Source: Dehalococcoidia bacterium (GTDB taxonomy: Bacteria; Chloroflexota; Dehalococcoidia; SpSt-223). From it: a stretch of DNA of 64,000 nt. Below the pieces are notes generated by a model. The model was not told where the DNA came from. It saw nothing but the letters and a program-made list of their open reading frames with translations, and searched no databases. Shown here one piece after another: positions 9,574-19,990 of this stretch. The position numbers and the translations under genes are program-made. Position 1 is the first letter of the stretch, and every line of letters starts with the position of its first letter. The stretch lies in the NCBI GenBank assembly GCA_026003895.1, contig BPIC01000006.1:62001-126000 (forward strand), written 5' to 3'.

Positions 9574-10793
9574 CAGTAGTCGACGATAATCGTCTTGAGG
9601 CCGACTTCCCCGCCAGGGAAGCCGACGCCGCCCTGTTCGACCGCCGCCCAGACACGGAACTCGCGCTGACGCGGCAAGACCGTGATCGTACCGGTAATCA
9701 CCGCCTCTTCGCCGGGCAGCAGTTCGCGATCAACGTCCTCGAACAACCCCCACCGGATCGGATAAGGACTGCCGGCGGTATTCCAGCTGACCGCCACCCG
9801 CCACCGCCCGGACCGCTCGAAGTACTTCGGCGTCCCGGTCTCGTCGGTCCAATAGTTGAACGTCTGATCGGTCCGATAGTGCGTGCCCGAGGGCGGACCC
9901 ATCGTCTTGATTGGCACATCGCCGAAGTTGCGGACACGGATCGTCACGTTCAGCGTCCCGCCGATCGGAATGGCGTTCGGTGTGAAATCGACGCGTGTGA
10001 TGCGCAGGTCTGGCTTGCCAGCGCCACGCACGACGATCGATCGGACCTCTTCGGAGACGTTGCCGGCCTTATCAAACGCTTGGACGTGAATGGCGTACAC
10101 CCCATCGGGCACGAGCCGGCCGTTGTACATGCCGTTCCAATAGTGGGTGTAGAGCGCCGCCTTCCGCGGTTTGCGTTCGTCAAGCAAAATAATGCGGCCG
10201 CTCGGGTCCTTGGCGAAGACCACCACCTCGGCGTCTCGCGAAATTCCATAGGAAATGATGGCCTCATCCTCCGCGCCATCACCATTCGGTGAGATCTCGA
10301 CCGAATCGACGCCCGCGCCGGCGACCTGCCCGGCTGCCCCGGGCAGCGAAATAACGAGATTGTTGATCGTCACTGGCTGGTGATCTCCGTCGACGATCGT
10401 CACTTCACCGCCTGCTTCGGCGCGCTCGCCGGCAAGGTCTTCCGCGATCACGACGAAGCTATACCTGCCGTCCGGCATCACACGGCGCGTCGCCTTGCCA
10501 TCGTTCACCGGAGCCACCCCGTTGAAGGGCGCTTGGTAGCTGCCCACCGACCGCGGCTCGCGATCGCGCAACAGGTACTCCCGGCCAGCGGCGTCGCGCA
10601 ACACGATCGAGACCAGCGCGGCGCGGCCAATCGTGTAGCGGATGGTCACTTCGTCATCGAGCGAGTCCCCATTGGGCGAAACCGTCGGGGCCGAGATGCT
10701 GACATCGGAGAGCAAGGGCGTTGGCTGACAAGCAACCGACAGAGGAAGCACAATCGAAAGCAGGAACGCGATGAGTGGCGCTCGCGGGAGCAC
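9573..10793 (-). CDS. Lipoprotein with FlgD-like Ig domains
   Basis: A 406-residue predicted lipoprotein. The GTG at 10793 is preceded by AGGAGG and gives a signal peptide ending LPLSVAC, with Cys22 as the lipidated residue. The mature part has at least two copies of the SPNGDxxxDE module ([17 protein letters not shown] and [17 protein letters not shown]), each followed by PDGxYxxxVxAxDxAGN. This is the FlgD-Ig/CHU-C-like fold. A CARDB-like segment follows ([20 protein letters not shown]). It is the first gene of the glycan operon, so a cell-surface binding or export role is plausible but unproven. Confidence 0.75.
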   Translation of the reverse strand: MLPRAPLIAFLLSIVLPLSVACQPTPLLSDVSISAPTVSPNGDSLDDEVTIRYTIGRAALVSIVLRDAAGREYLLRDREPRSVGSYQAPFNGVAPVNDGKATRRVMPDGRYSFVVIAEDLAGERAEAGGEVTIVDGDHQPVTINNLVISLPGAAGQVAGAGVDSVEISPNGDGAEDEAIISYGISRDAEVVVFAKDPSGRIILLDERKPRKAALYTHYWNGMYNGRLVPDGVYAIHVQAFDKAGNVSEEVRSIVVRGAGKPDLRITRVDFTPNAIPIGGTLNVTIRVRNFGDVPIKTMGPPSGTHYRTDQTFNYWTDETGTPKYFERSGRWRVAVSWNTAGSPYPIRWGLFEDVDRELLPGEEAVITGTITVLPRQREFRVWAAVEQGGVGFPGGEVGLKTIIVDY

Positions 10794-10863
10794 GAAGCCT
10801 CCTGTGGCCGAGAGGGCCGCCGAATGGTACACAACGGCCCCCGCAGCCGACGAGGGAATCGCC

Positions 10864-12328
10864 CTACGCGCCGACCCAGCCCCGCACCGACGGCAGCGCG
10901 AAATAGACGACGAACGCCGCCGCGACCACCCACATCAGCCAATGTACTTCCCGTGCCTTGCCGGCGACGAGCTTGACAAACGCGTAGGCCACCACGGCAG
11001 CGCCGACGCCGTTCGTGATCGAATAGGTAAGCGGCATCACGGCGATGGCGAGAAGCGCCGGAAACCCTTCGGTGAAATCGGAAAAGTCAATCTCGCGCAG
11101 CACACCCGTCATGTAAAAGCCCACGATGATGAGCGCCGGCGCAGTCGCTTCGGCCGGTATAACGTACGTGATCGGCGCAAGCACGATACAGGCCAGAAAC
11201 AGCGCACCGGTCACGACCGATGCCAGTCCTGTGCGGGCGCCTTCGGCAATTCCAGCGCCACTTTCGATGTACATCGTCACCGACGAAGCCGAGAGCGCTC
11301 CGCCCACCGCCGCCGCCGCGCCGTCCACCAACAGCACGCGCTGATTTCCCGGCAGGTTTTCCGCATTATCGAGCAGGTTGGCCTGCTCAGCGAGGCCGTA
11401 CATCGTCCCAAAGGTGTCGAAGAAGTCGGAGAGCATGATCGAGAAAATCACGAGCAGCGCCGTCAAGATTGGCAGCAGCGTAAACACCTGCGCAGCGCCG
11501 AAGACGCCCGCGCCAAACGTCGCGAACGATGGCGGCGGGAAGGAGGTAGGCAGCCCCCCTTGAACGCCGGGCGCGTTCGAGACGTCCGCGCCCGTCACGA
11601 GGTGGACAATGAACGCGAGGATCGTCGTGGCGAAGATAGCTATCAGCAAAGCGCCGCGAACGCGCCGCGCGGTCAGCAGCGCGGCGAGCGCCAGTCCGAC
11701 CACCGACAGCAAGACTGGGTAACCGGTCAGGTTGCCGAGCGTCACCGGCGTCGACGGTTGGCCCCCAATCGTCCCGTTCACTATCGGGATCGATTCGACG
11801 GGCACCCGCACGAAGCCGGCATTGACGAGACCGATGAAGAGAATGAACACGCCGATCCCGACGCCGATCGCGCGCTTGATGCTGGCGGGGAAGGCCGCCA
11901 GCACCGCCGACCGGAATCCGGTCAGGACGAGGATCGTGATGATGACCCCTTCGAGAAAGACCACCCCCCATCGCCGCCTGCCACGGCAAGTTCCGGCCGA
12001 GGATGAGATCGAATGCCACAAAGGCGTTCAGCCCAAGACCGGACGCCAAGGCAAAGGGGTAATTCGCCCAGAGCCCCATGATCAGCGTCATCACGCCGGC
12101 AGCGAGCGCCGTCATGGTCGCGGTCGCGACGAACTCGGGGCCGCGGCCTTGAGTGCTCACTGAGAGGATGACGGGATTGACGACGAGGATATAGGCCATC
12201 ACGATAAACGTGGTGACTCCGCCTCGAATCTCCGTGCCTACGGTGCTGCCGCGCTCGTGGATCTTGAAGTACCGTTCGATGGCGGACGGCTCGCGGACGG
12301 GGACGCTGGACGCGCGGGATTGGGCCAT
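10864..12328 (-). CDS. NCS2 purine permease (AzgA-type), frameshifted
   Basis: A xanthine/uracil-family permease of the AzgA/GhxP branch, which imports adenine, guanine or hypoxanthine with protons. It is about 487 residues when read through one frameshift. The N-terminal part has ERYFKIHERGSTVGTEIRGG and GLGLNAFVAF. The second frame continues with VVFLEGVIITILVLTGFR and the MLSDFFDTFGTM signature. The shift falls at the C6 tract at 11964-11969, and dropping one base joins the halves. The start at 12328 has GGGAGG upstream. The gene is transcribed divergently from the his operon. Confidence 0.8.
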
Positions 12329-12372
12329 CGGCACTCCTCCCTGCAAGACGGCGATCGCGTTCCGACTGGGCG

Positions 12373-12381
12373 AGCATAGCA
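12373..12381 (-). promoter_or_regulatory. Extended -10 promoter element for the purine permease
   Basis: On the minus strand the sequence is TGCTATGCT, an extended -10 (TGn-TATGCT) about 45 bases before the permease ATG. I see no good -35. The same TGCTANNNT pattern occurs before four other genes in the window. Confidence 0.4.
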
Positions 12382-12416
12382 ATGGGCAATCGGCGACGCT
12401 ACCGGATAGCGCCGGT

Positions 12417-12446
12417 TTGTCCTCGGGTGAGCCGCGCCGGTAGAAT
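12417..12446 (+). promoter_or_regulatory. Sigma-70-type promoter of the his operon
   Basis: TTGTCC, 18 bases, then TAGAAT. Transcription would start near 12453, upstream of the GTG at 12499 and downstream of the ATG at 12382, which supports the later hisZ start. Confidence 0.45.
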
Positions 12447-12498
12447 CCTTCAGAGCGACGAAGCGACCGAGCAGCCCCGGTCCGGAAAGCCCTGTTTC

Positions 12499-13849
12499 GT
12501 GGAACCAGTCAGCGGTGCGCGCGACTACTTGCCAGCGGAGTATGCCGTTCGGCAGATGGTGATCGATACCCTCCGCGCTTGGTTCGAAGAGCACGGCTAC
12601 GCCGGGATTGAGCTCCCCGTCATCGAACCGACCGAGCTGTATGTCCGCAAGGGCGGCGGCGGGTTGCTCACCAAGCTGTACTCGTTTGTCGAGCCAGATG
12701 GCGCCCGCGTCAGCCTGCGACCAGAGTTCACCGCGTCGGCGGTGCGCGCCTATCTGAGCGCGGTCCGCCCACCGGGAGCAGCCGTCCGCTGGCACTATGC
12801 TGGCCCCGTCTTCCGCTTCGACCCAGCGTCGGACGTGCGCATCTGGACCCAGGCCGGGATCGAAGCAATCGGTTTGCAGGGGCAGGAGGTCGATGCGGGC
12901 CTGCTTGCCCTCGCCGCCGGCGGCATGCACCGGCTGGGAGTCAGCGGCTGGCGGCTCCTGCTCGGCCACGTTGGAGTGTTTGGTGAGGCTATCAGCGGGT
13001 TCGGGCTGGCAGAACGCACCGCAACGACCATCCTCGCTGGGATCGATCAGTTGCGCACGCCCGGTGGCCTCGACGAGCTGCGGACGCGCTTGGGCGAGCT
13101 TGGTCTCACGGCGAGCGACCCCGATGCAGCGGTGCTCAAGCAGGCGCTCCAGGACCTTGGCGACGCGGGGGCGCGAACGGTCGTCCGTGGGCTGCTCAGC
13201 AGTATGAACGTCGACCTGCTGGGCGGCCGACACCCCCGACCAGATTGTCGGGCGGCTCCTCCGCAAGCTTGGTGGCTGGGATGATCCGGCCACCGTCGAG
13301 CGCGCTCTGCAGTTCGCCGCCCGGCTGGCAGCGCTGCACGGCGAGGCCGCTCCAACGATCGCCAAGGCGCGAGCCCTGCTCGCCGCCGAGGGTCTCGCTG
13401 CGCCGTCGCTCGCCGAACTGGAAGCGCTCGTTGAGGCGGTTCGCAGCAAGGGCATCGCGACGGTCGAAGTCGATTTCGGGCTGTCTCGCGAGCTCGGCTA
13501 CTACAGTGGCTTCGTCTTCGATATCCGTCACCCGAACGACGGTGGCCAATCGCTTTGCGGCGGCGGCCGCTATGACGGGTTAATTCGCGCCCTTGGCGGC
13601 CCCGACGTGCCGGCAGCCGGCTTCGCCTACAGCGTGAATGCCATTGCCGCCGTGTTGAGCCTCCCTCACCCTGCTGGGCGCTTCCCGACCCCCGACTCTC
13701 CGACCGCCGCGCTTTCCTCCAACCGGCGTACTGGAGCGGGATCAGGCGAGTCCTCCATGTTCACTTCTGAAGACGGGCAGAGACACCCGGAGCGTTCTCC
13801 TTCTGACGGCGCCGCGACGGACGTTCGAACAGCCGAGATTGCGCCATGA
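12499..13849 (+). CDS. hisZ: ATP phosphoribosyltransferase regulatory subunit HisZ, frameshifted
   Basis: A HisRS-like regulatory subunit of about 449 residues that activates short-form HisG. It retains the class II core: GARDYLPAEY at the N-terminus, VSLRPEFTA (motif 2 region) and LGYYSGFVFDIRHP with GGGRYDGL near the end. The frame shifts by one at GGG 13221-13223; dropping one G turns the text into LLAADTPDQIVGRLLRKLGG and continues to the stop. The GTG at 12499 gives the usual short N-terminus and lies downstream of a promoter. An ATG at 12382 is in frame but poorly supported. The ATGA overlap with hisG indicates an operon. The call is HisZ rather than HisRS because of the operon. Confidence 0.75.
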
Positions 13850-14883
13850 CGTGTCCCCTGCGCATCGTCCTTCCGAGCAAGGGCGAGATGGAAGCACCGA
13901 CGCTCAACTTTCTCGCGGCTGCCGGACTGCCCGTCTCACGACCGAACCCGCGTCAATATCAGGCGACCATGCCGGCAGTGCCGAACGCTGCCGTCGTTTT
14001 TCAGCGGGTTGACGATGTCGTGAACCAAGTAGCCGACGGCAGCGCCGATCTCGGCATCGCCGGCTTGAACAACGTCCGCGAAAGCCAGCGCGGCCGCGAC
14101 TCGCTCATCATTGTCGTCGAGGACCTCGGGTACAGCGGTTGTGAGCTGGTGCTGGCCGTCCCGGATACGTGGATCGATGTGGCGACGATCGGCGACCTCG
14201 CCGACGTCGCGCTCGAATTTCGCGAGCGCGGCCGCGATCTCCGCATCGCGACAAAGTATCGTCACCTGACGAGCGAATTTCTCCTCCGCAAAGGCATCAC
14301 CCACTTCACCCTCGTTGACTCGCAAGGCGCAATGGAAGCGGCGCCGAATATCGGCAACGCCGACTTGATCGCGGACCTCACGTCGAGCGGAACTACCCTT
14401 CGCGAAAACCACTTGAAGACCATCGTCGGCGGAACAATCCTTCGTTCCCAGGCCTGCCTGATCGCTAACCGCACGACACTTCGCGGCTGCCCCGACCGGC
14501 TGGCAGGCGTCCGCAAGATTCTCGAGCTGATTCGAAGCGCGCCGACGCGCAACCGGCTTTCTCCGGATCACCGCCAATATCCGCGGCGAATCGGAAGAGC
14601 AGGTCGCCGACCAGATTTGGGAGCGCCCCGAGCTGGCCGGCCTCGCTGGACCAACCGTGAGCCGGGTCTATGGCAAGGGGGCCCGACCGCTGGTATGCTG
14701 TCGCTCTCGTCGTTCGTGAGGACTTCTTGCTCGACGCTGTGGAGCACCTCCGAGCGGTCGGCGGCAGCGGCGTAACTGTTCTACCGGCAACCTACGTCTT
14801 CGAGAATCGATCGCTCCATTACGAGCGGCTGATTCGAAGAACTGGGCATCGCGAGCGCTCGCCCCGCCGGCGCGGCGCATTGA
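13846..14883 (+). CDS. hisG: ATP phosphoribosyltransferase HisG, three apparent frameshifts
   Basis: Catalyses the first step of histidine synthesis (ATP + PRPP). The N-terminal two-thirds is intact (LRIVLPSKGEMEAPTLNFL, the E-D-L-G-like PRPP loop in DLTSSGTTLRENHL). Three single-base insertions then break the frame: somewhere in 14540-14566, within G5 at 14677-14681, and at AA 14837-14838. Skipping them restores ITANIRGESEEQVADQIWE, YGKGPDRWYAVALVVRED and FENRSLHYERLIRELG, ending at TGA 14881-14883, nine bases before hisD. Clean homology in three successive frames argues for sequencing error or very recent decay. About 344 residues when repaired. Confidence 0.75.
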
Positions 14884-14892
14884 GGACCGACC

Positions 14893-16243
14893 ATGACGAC
14901 AACCGAGCGCGGCATTCGGCTCTTTCACGATCTCGAGCTCGCGCGGCGCCATCTCATCGAGCGCAAACCGATGGAAGCCGTTACTCTGCCGGAGAGCGTG
15001 CGCACTCGTATTCGTGAGCAGTGGGGCGAAGACCTGAGCGCCGACGAGGTCGTGGAACGCATTCTGACCGCGGTGCGGGTGGATGGCGACCATGCCCTGA
15101 TCGACCTCACACGCCGGATCGACGGTGTCATGCTCGAGAGCATCGAAGTCGGCCGCGAAGAAATCGAGCGTGCGTACGACGCACTCGATCCGAACGTTGT
15201 CACTGCCTTGCGGCTAGCGGCGGGACGTGTTCGCGCCTTTCACGAACGGCAACGACGCAATAGCTGGCTCGATTTCGACGAGGGCTATGGCCAGATCGTT
15301 CGGCCCCTCGACCGTATCGGGATTTATGCCCCAGGCGGGACGGCCGCCTACCCCTCGACAGTCATCATGTCGGCAGTGCCGGCGCGGGTCGCCGGCGGTG
15401 CGCGAGATCGTCCTCACCTCGCCCTGTGGCCGTGACGGATCGATCTCCCGCCGGTCACGCTCGTCGCCGCCGACGTGGCCGGGGTAGACCGGGTGTTTCG
15501 CATCGGTGGCGCCCAGGCGATTGGGGCATTGGCATTCGGCACCGAGAGCGTGCCGCGAGTGGACAAGATCTTGGGCCCCGGCAACCTGTTCGTCACCCTC
15601 GCCAAACGCAAAGTCTATGGGTTGGTGGCAATCGACGCCCTCGCCGGGCCAACCGAAACGCTCATCATTGCCGACGAGCACGCTGACCCGGCGCTCTGCG
15701 CTGCCGACTTGCTCGCCCAAGCCGAGCACGACGTGCTCGCCCAGCCGCTTCTCCTCACCCCCTCTGCCTCGCTCGCCGAGCGAGTCGCGGCCGAGATCGA
15801 GCGTCAGCTCCCGCTTTTGGAACGCGAGCCGATCGCCCGTGCGTCCATCACCGGCCGTGGTGGGATCGTCGTCACGCCCGACCTCGCGACCGCCTTCTCG
15901 CTCATGAATGAGTACGGACCCGAGCATCTTTGCCTGCACATCCGCGACCCGTGGACCTGGCTGCCGGCGGTGAAGAACGCAGGTGGCGTATTCCTCGGCG
16001 AGCATTCGACCGAAGCGTTGGGCGACTACACCGTTGGTCCCAGCCACGTTATGCCGACCGGCGGAACTGCGCGCTTTAGCTCACCGCTCAATGTCGACGA
16101 CTTCGTGAAGCTGATTAGCGTCATCGCTCTCACCCCCGGAGAAGATGGCTGAGCTAGCGCCGGCGACTGCGACGCTCGCCCGCGCCGAAGGTTTGACTGG
16201 GCACGCCCGCTCGGTCGAGATCCGTCAGGAGCGCGGCCAATGA
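14893..16243 (+). CDS. hisD: Histidinol dehydrogenase HisD, three apparent frameshifts
   Basis: Zinc enzyme oxidising L-histidinol to L-histidine; about 449 residues when repaired. Conserved text includes [35 protein letters not shown], the NAD/Zn region [10 protein letters not shown], and [20 protein letters not shown]. Apparent lesions are an extra G at 15397-15398, a missing C in CCC 15447-15449, and an extra base at 16133-16139. The last one recovers [20 protein letters not shown] up to a TGA that overlaps the hisC ATG. Between the first two lesions the reading is [18 protein letters not shown], as expected for the family. Confidence 0.78.
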
Positions 16244-17355
16244 ACCGGACTCGCGTCGCGATTGCCAGCCTGATCCGGCCTCATCTCCGCGCTGCCGAGC
16301 CGTACCAGCCCGTCCAATCGCTCGAGGCGCTCAGTGCCGAGATCGGCATCCCGGTTGATCGGATCGCCAAGTTGGACGCGAACGAAAACCCCTATGGTCC
16401 TTCGCCGCAGGTGCTGGCAAAACTCGCTGGCTACCGGGGCTTTCACCGCTATCCTGACCCGATTCACGACGACCTCCGCGCGGCGCTGGGCGCCTATTGG
16501 GGCGCGGCACCCGAGCGCATCGTCCTCGGCGCTGGCGCAGACGAATTGATCGACCTCATCTGCCGCCTGTTTCTGGGCCCCGAGGACGAGGTGATCGACC
16601 TTGTCCCAACCTTCGGGATGTATCGCTTCTCGACCGAGATTGCTGGCGCGGTCTACCGGCCTGTTCGACGCCGGGCGGATTTCAGCGTCGACGTCGCGGC
16701 CGTCCGCCCTGCTCTTACGCCGCGCACCAAGCTGATCTGGGTCGCCGCGCCGAACAACCCGACGGGCACACCGCTCGATCCCGCAGACGCCGAGGCGCTT
16801 GCGGCACTTGGGGTGCCGTTGGTCATCGACGAAGCCTACGCCGAATTCAGCGGTGTCACCTTCCGCGCGCTCGCCGAGCGGCTCGAGCACGTTATGCTCT
16901 TGCGCACGTTTAGCAAGTGGGCCGGGCTCGCCGGACTGCGGATTGGCTATGGTCTCTTTCCGCCGGCTGTGGCCGAAGCATTGCTGACGATCAAACCGCC
17001 GTATAACGTCAACGTGGCGGCTGCAGTTGCGGCTCGAGCTGCCCTCGAGGACGCCGACCACCGCGAGCGGACCGTCGCGGCGATCCTCGCCGAGCGCGGC
17101 CGGTTAGTGGGGACGCTCGCCGCCTCACCCTACCTGCGGCCGATCCCAAGCGCGGCAAACTTCGTGTTTTGCTCGGTTGTCGGTGCGAGCGCGCGGGCGC
17201 TCCGCGACGCGCTTCGCCGTCGCGGCGTGCTCGTCCGGTATTACGACACGCCGCTGCTGGAAAACGCGATCCGGGTGAGCGTCGGCCGGCCGGAAGATAC
17301 CGACCAGCTCGCCGCAGCGCTCGCCGCTGTTCGCCCGGAGGAGGTGGACGCGTGA
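16240..17355 (+). CDS. hisC: Histidinol-phosphate aminotransferase HisC
   Basis: A 371-residue PLP-dependent class I/II aminotransferase converting imidazole-acetol phosphate to histidinol phosphate. Seen: LDANENPYGPSP near the N-terminus, APNNPTGTPL (PLP-phosphate and substrate site), VIDEAYAEF, and the Schiff-base lysine in RTFSKWAGLAGLRIGYG at about residue 226. The C-terminal arginine is in ENAIRVSVGRPEDT. It is the only his gene here with no frame disruption. It overlaps hisD (ATGA) and hisB (GTGA). Confidence 0.93.
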   Translation: MNRTRVAIASLIRPHLRAAEPYQPVQSLEALSAEIGIPVDRIAKLDANENPYGPSPQVLAKLAGYRGFHRYPDPIHDDLRAALGAYWGAAPERIVLGAGADELIDLICRLFLGPEDEVIDLVPTFGMYRFSTEIAGAVYRPVRRRADFSVDVAAVRPALTPRTKLIWVAAPNNPTGTPLDPADAEALAALGVPLVIDEAYAEFSGVTFRALAERLEHVMLLRTFSKWAGLAGLRIGYGLFPPAVAEALLTIKPPYNVNVAAAVAARAALEDADHRERTVAAILAERGRLVGTLAASPYLRPIPSAANFVFCSVVGASARALRDALRRRGVLVRYYDTPLLENAIRVSVGRPEDTDQLAAALAAVRPEEVDA

Positions 17356-17971
17356 CGATCGAACATCGTGTCGAACGCCGCTTTGCCGAGCGCCGGCGCG
17401 TCACCGCCGAGACCACCGTCGACGTCCGGCTCGACCTCGACGGCAGCGGTCGGGCCGATATCGCGACGGGCATCGGCTTTTTCGATCATATGCTGACACA
17501 CCTCGCACGCCACGGCGGACTCGACCTCACCGTCCATGCCACGGGCGACCTGCATGTCGACGAGCATCACACGGTCGAAGACGTGGCCATTGTCCTCGGC
17601 CAAGCGCTGCTGGAGGCCGTCGGCGATCGGAAAGGGATCCGGCGGATGGGCCACAGCATTATGCCGATGGACGAGTGCCTAGTGCTCGTTGCCGTCGACT
17701 TCGGCGGCCGCGGCAAAGCCGTGATCGATCTCCCATTCGCCTCCGACCGGCTCGGGGACGCTTCCGACCGAGCTGATCGGGCATTTTCTGGACAGCTTTG
17801 CGACCGAGGCGCGAATCAACCTGCATTGCCGGCTGCTGGTCCCCGGCAACGACCATCACCCGCGCCGAGGCCGCGTTCAAAGGCCTCGCGCGTGCGCTCT
17901 CCGATGCCCTCTCGCCCGATCCACGTCGCGCCGGGGCGCTGCCGTCAACCAAAGAGTTCCTTGAGGCATAG
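17352..17971 (+). CDS. hisB: Imidazoleglycerol-phosphate dehydratase HisB, two apparent frameshifts
   Basis: A Mn-dependent dehydratase, about 205 residues when repaired. The first metal-binding repeat is intact (FFDHMLTHLARHGG and DEHHTVEDVAIVLGQAL). After FASDRLG the frame shifts at G4 17754-17757 and again at CCC 17859-17861. Dropping one base at each gives TLPTELIGHFLDSFATEARI, NDHHRAEAAFKGLARAL (second repeat) and the family C-terminus LPSTKEFLEA at a TAG ending 17971. The GTG start overlaps the hisC stop. hisA, hisF, hisH and hisI are not in this window. Confidence 0.77.
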
Positions 17972-18340
17972 GCAGGCCTCGCCCGCCTGCAGCGCTCGCC
18001 GTCGTCGTTCCGGACGTCGCAGGATCGAAATCGCCAAATTGCTTGGCGCGTCGCTCGAGGCAGCCAGCATGGTCACTGCCAGTCAGGTTGCTGTCCACGG
18101 TCGAGTCTCTGGGCGGCGCATGCCGACATGGAGCGCCGCGCCGCCTCAGAACGGCCAGACCCGTTTTGGGATGAGGCGCGTTCCGGAGAAGGACGGGGCG
18201 AGACGGCGCAAGTCGGCAAAAAGGTCGACCTCGGTTCCCGCGATACGGTAACGTACTTCCCCATCGATCGCTCACCGCAGCGCCAGTCGGGAGCGGACGG
18301 GCTGCTGGCAGGGTTCAGTTCACCAAACGAGGAGAGCAAC
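17972..18340 (+). other. Intergenic region after the his operon
   Basis: 369 bases with no convincing gene on either strand and no strong terminator hairpin. The last bases (GAGGAGA before 18341) are the ribosome site of the solute-binding protein gene, so a promoter must lie here, but I cannot place it. Confidence 0.4.
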
Positions 18341-19918
18341 ATGACGATGAGACCGCTCGCGCGCGCCATGGCCCTCCTAGGCCTTGTCGCCGTCGCTTGT
18401 GCACCGGCGACGCAGCCAACCCCGACGTCCCCTCAGACCGGCGGCGCCCAGCCGGCCGGGCCGAAGCGGGCCGCCAACCAAGTGCTCAAGATTGGCACCA
18501 ACCGATTTCCATCCGGCGTCACCCAGCTCGCCAGCGCCTTCAACATCCAGTGGTATGGCGCAATGTTCGACTCGCTAGTCACCTTCGACAAGGACTTCAA
18601 CATTCAGCCAGCGGTCGCCTTGAAATGGGAATTGCTGCCAGACAACAGCGCCTGGCGCTTCACGCTGCGCAACGACCTGACCTTCTCGAACGGCGACAAG
18701 CTGACCGCTGAAGATGTCGCTTTCACCGTCAACGAGCAGGTGAAAGAGCGCTCGCCACAATGGGCACTGAGCCCCCTGCTGACGGGCGCCCGTGTGGTCA
18801 ACGAAACGACGGTTGATCTCCTCATCTCGCAGCGCGATGTCGCGACGTTGTTCAACAGTCCCGGCTGGCTGATCTGGCCAGCGAAGTACTACCAGCAGGT
18901 CGGCAAGGATACCTTCCTGACCAAGCCGATCGGCAGCGGGCCGTATCTCCTCGCCGACTTCAAACCGAACTCTGAGATTGTCTATCGCTTACGGCCGAAC
19001 TACACCCATCCGTATCGCAAGGTCGAGCTGACCGAGATCGTGATCCGCTCCGTACCGGAGCCGAGCGCCCTGATCGCGGGACTGCGGACTGGCGAGATTG
19101 ACTTCGCGAATGGCTCGCAGTTTCTTGCCGACCAAGCGAAGCAGGCGGAGAGCCAAGGCCTGACCGTCGAGACCAAGCAAGTGAGCTACATCTCGATTCT
19201 GTTTAGCGAAGAGAAGGTAAAGGGCACCCCGCTCGAGAACGAGAAGGTGCGCCTGGCGATGAACTATGCGGTCGACAAGGCAGCAATCGCGCGGACCATC
19301 TTTGCTGGGCTGTCGCAGCCGATTGGGCAGTATGCCGTTCCGGAGGCGACGCACTACAACCCGAGCTTGCAGCCCGTGCCGTACGACGTCGCTACCGCGA
19401 AGCGGCTGCTCGCCGAGGCGGGTTACCCGAACGGATTCCGGCTCGAAAACGGCCTTACGTTCACCAACAGCCCGGTCAATTCCCAACTGTTCCAGGCCGT
19501 CCAAGGGTTTCATCGCGAGATCGGCATCCAATACGACCTCGATCCGGTCGAGCTCGGAACCTACATCGACCTCGCGTACGGCCGCGGCAACCGCGCGCGC
19601 CCGCCAATGTTTGAAGCTGGCAGTTCGAATACCAACGGCCTTTTCAGCTTCACGTGGGGCTTCCTGAAGTGCCAGGGCGGGGCAGGCTGGTGGTGCGTGC
19701 CAGCGATGGATGCCGCGATGGAGAAGGCGCTTGCCGAGACGGATACGGCCCGGCGTAAACAGTATCTCCAAGAAGCCGTAAAGGCGCTCCGCGACTCTTG
19801 GAACATGGTCTACTTGGTCAGCACACCGCAGTTCAACATCTATTCCAAGAAGGTCGCCGGGTTCAGTTGGACCACGCCGACCTACTATTCGCTCGACAGC
19901 GTGTTCATCACCGAATAG
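18341..19918 (+). CDS. ABC transporter solute-binding lipoprotein, peptide/nickel type (SBP_bac_5)
   Basis: A 525-residue extracytoplasmic substrate-binding protein. The ATG at 18341 has GAGGAGA upstream and gives a lipoprotein signal ending LVAVAC (Cys20), followed by a Thr/Pro/Gln-rich linker. The body shows the family pattern: AVALKWELLPDNSAWRFTLR, LTFSNGDKLTAEDVAFTVN, PIGSGPYLLADF, and EKVRLAMNYAVDKAAIA near the middle. It binds oligopeptides or similar ligands for an Opp/Dpp-type importer. No permease or ATPase gene lies beside it, so it is an orphan here and its ligand is unknown. A strong hairpin follows. Confidence 0.88.
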   Translation: MTMRPLARAMALLGLVAVACAPATQPTPTSPQTGGAQPAGPKRAANQVLKIGTNRFPSGVTQLASAFNIQWYGAMFDSLVTFDKDFNIQPAVALKWELLPDNSAWRFTLRNDLTFSNGDKLTAEDVAFTVNEQVKERSPQWALSPLLTGARVVNETTVDLLISQRDVATLFNSPGWLIWPAKYYQQVGKDTFLTKPIGSGPYLLADFKPNSEIVYRLRPNYTHPYRKVELTEIVIRSVPEPSALIAGLRTGEIDFANGSQFLADQAKQAESQGLTVETKQVSYISILFSEEKVKGTPLENEKVRLAMNYAVDKAAIARTIFAGLSQPIGQYAVPEATHYNPSLQPVPYDVATAKRLLAEAGYPNGFRLENGLTFTNSPVNSQLFQAVQGFHREIGIQYDLDPVELGTYIDLAYGRGNRARPPMFEAGSSNTNGLFSFTWGFLKCQGGAGWWCVPAMDAAMEKALAETDTARRKQYLQEAVKALRDSWNMVYLVSTPQFNIYSKKVAGFSWTTPTYYSLDSVFITE

Positions 19919-19940
19919 GCCGCGGTCCGCGCTTCTCACG

Positions 19941-19970
19941 CACGGCCAGCCGCGCGATCGGCTGGCCGTG
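19941..19970. terminator. Hairpin terminator between convergent genes
   Basis: Perfect 12-bp inverted repeat CACGGCCAGCCG / CGGCTGGCCGTG with a 6-base loop, located between two converging genes. No T-tract follows on either strand, so it is a terminator by position and stability only. Confidence 0.6.
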
Positions 19971-19990
19971 ACACATCTCCGGCAGGGCGG

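Noticed and set aside
10771..12006. Plus-strand open frame of 411 codons over the purine permease
   Set aside because: Antisense to a recognisable permease and composed almost entirely of charged, repetitive residues with no hydrophobic core.
8900..18000. Programmed ribosomal frameshifting as the explanation for the his, GT2 and permease shifts
   Set aside because: The sites do not share a slippery heptamer or downstream structure, differ in base composition, and occur up to three times in one gene.
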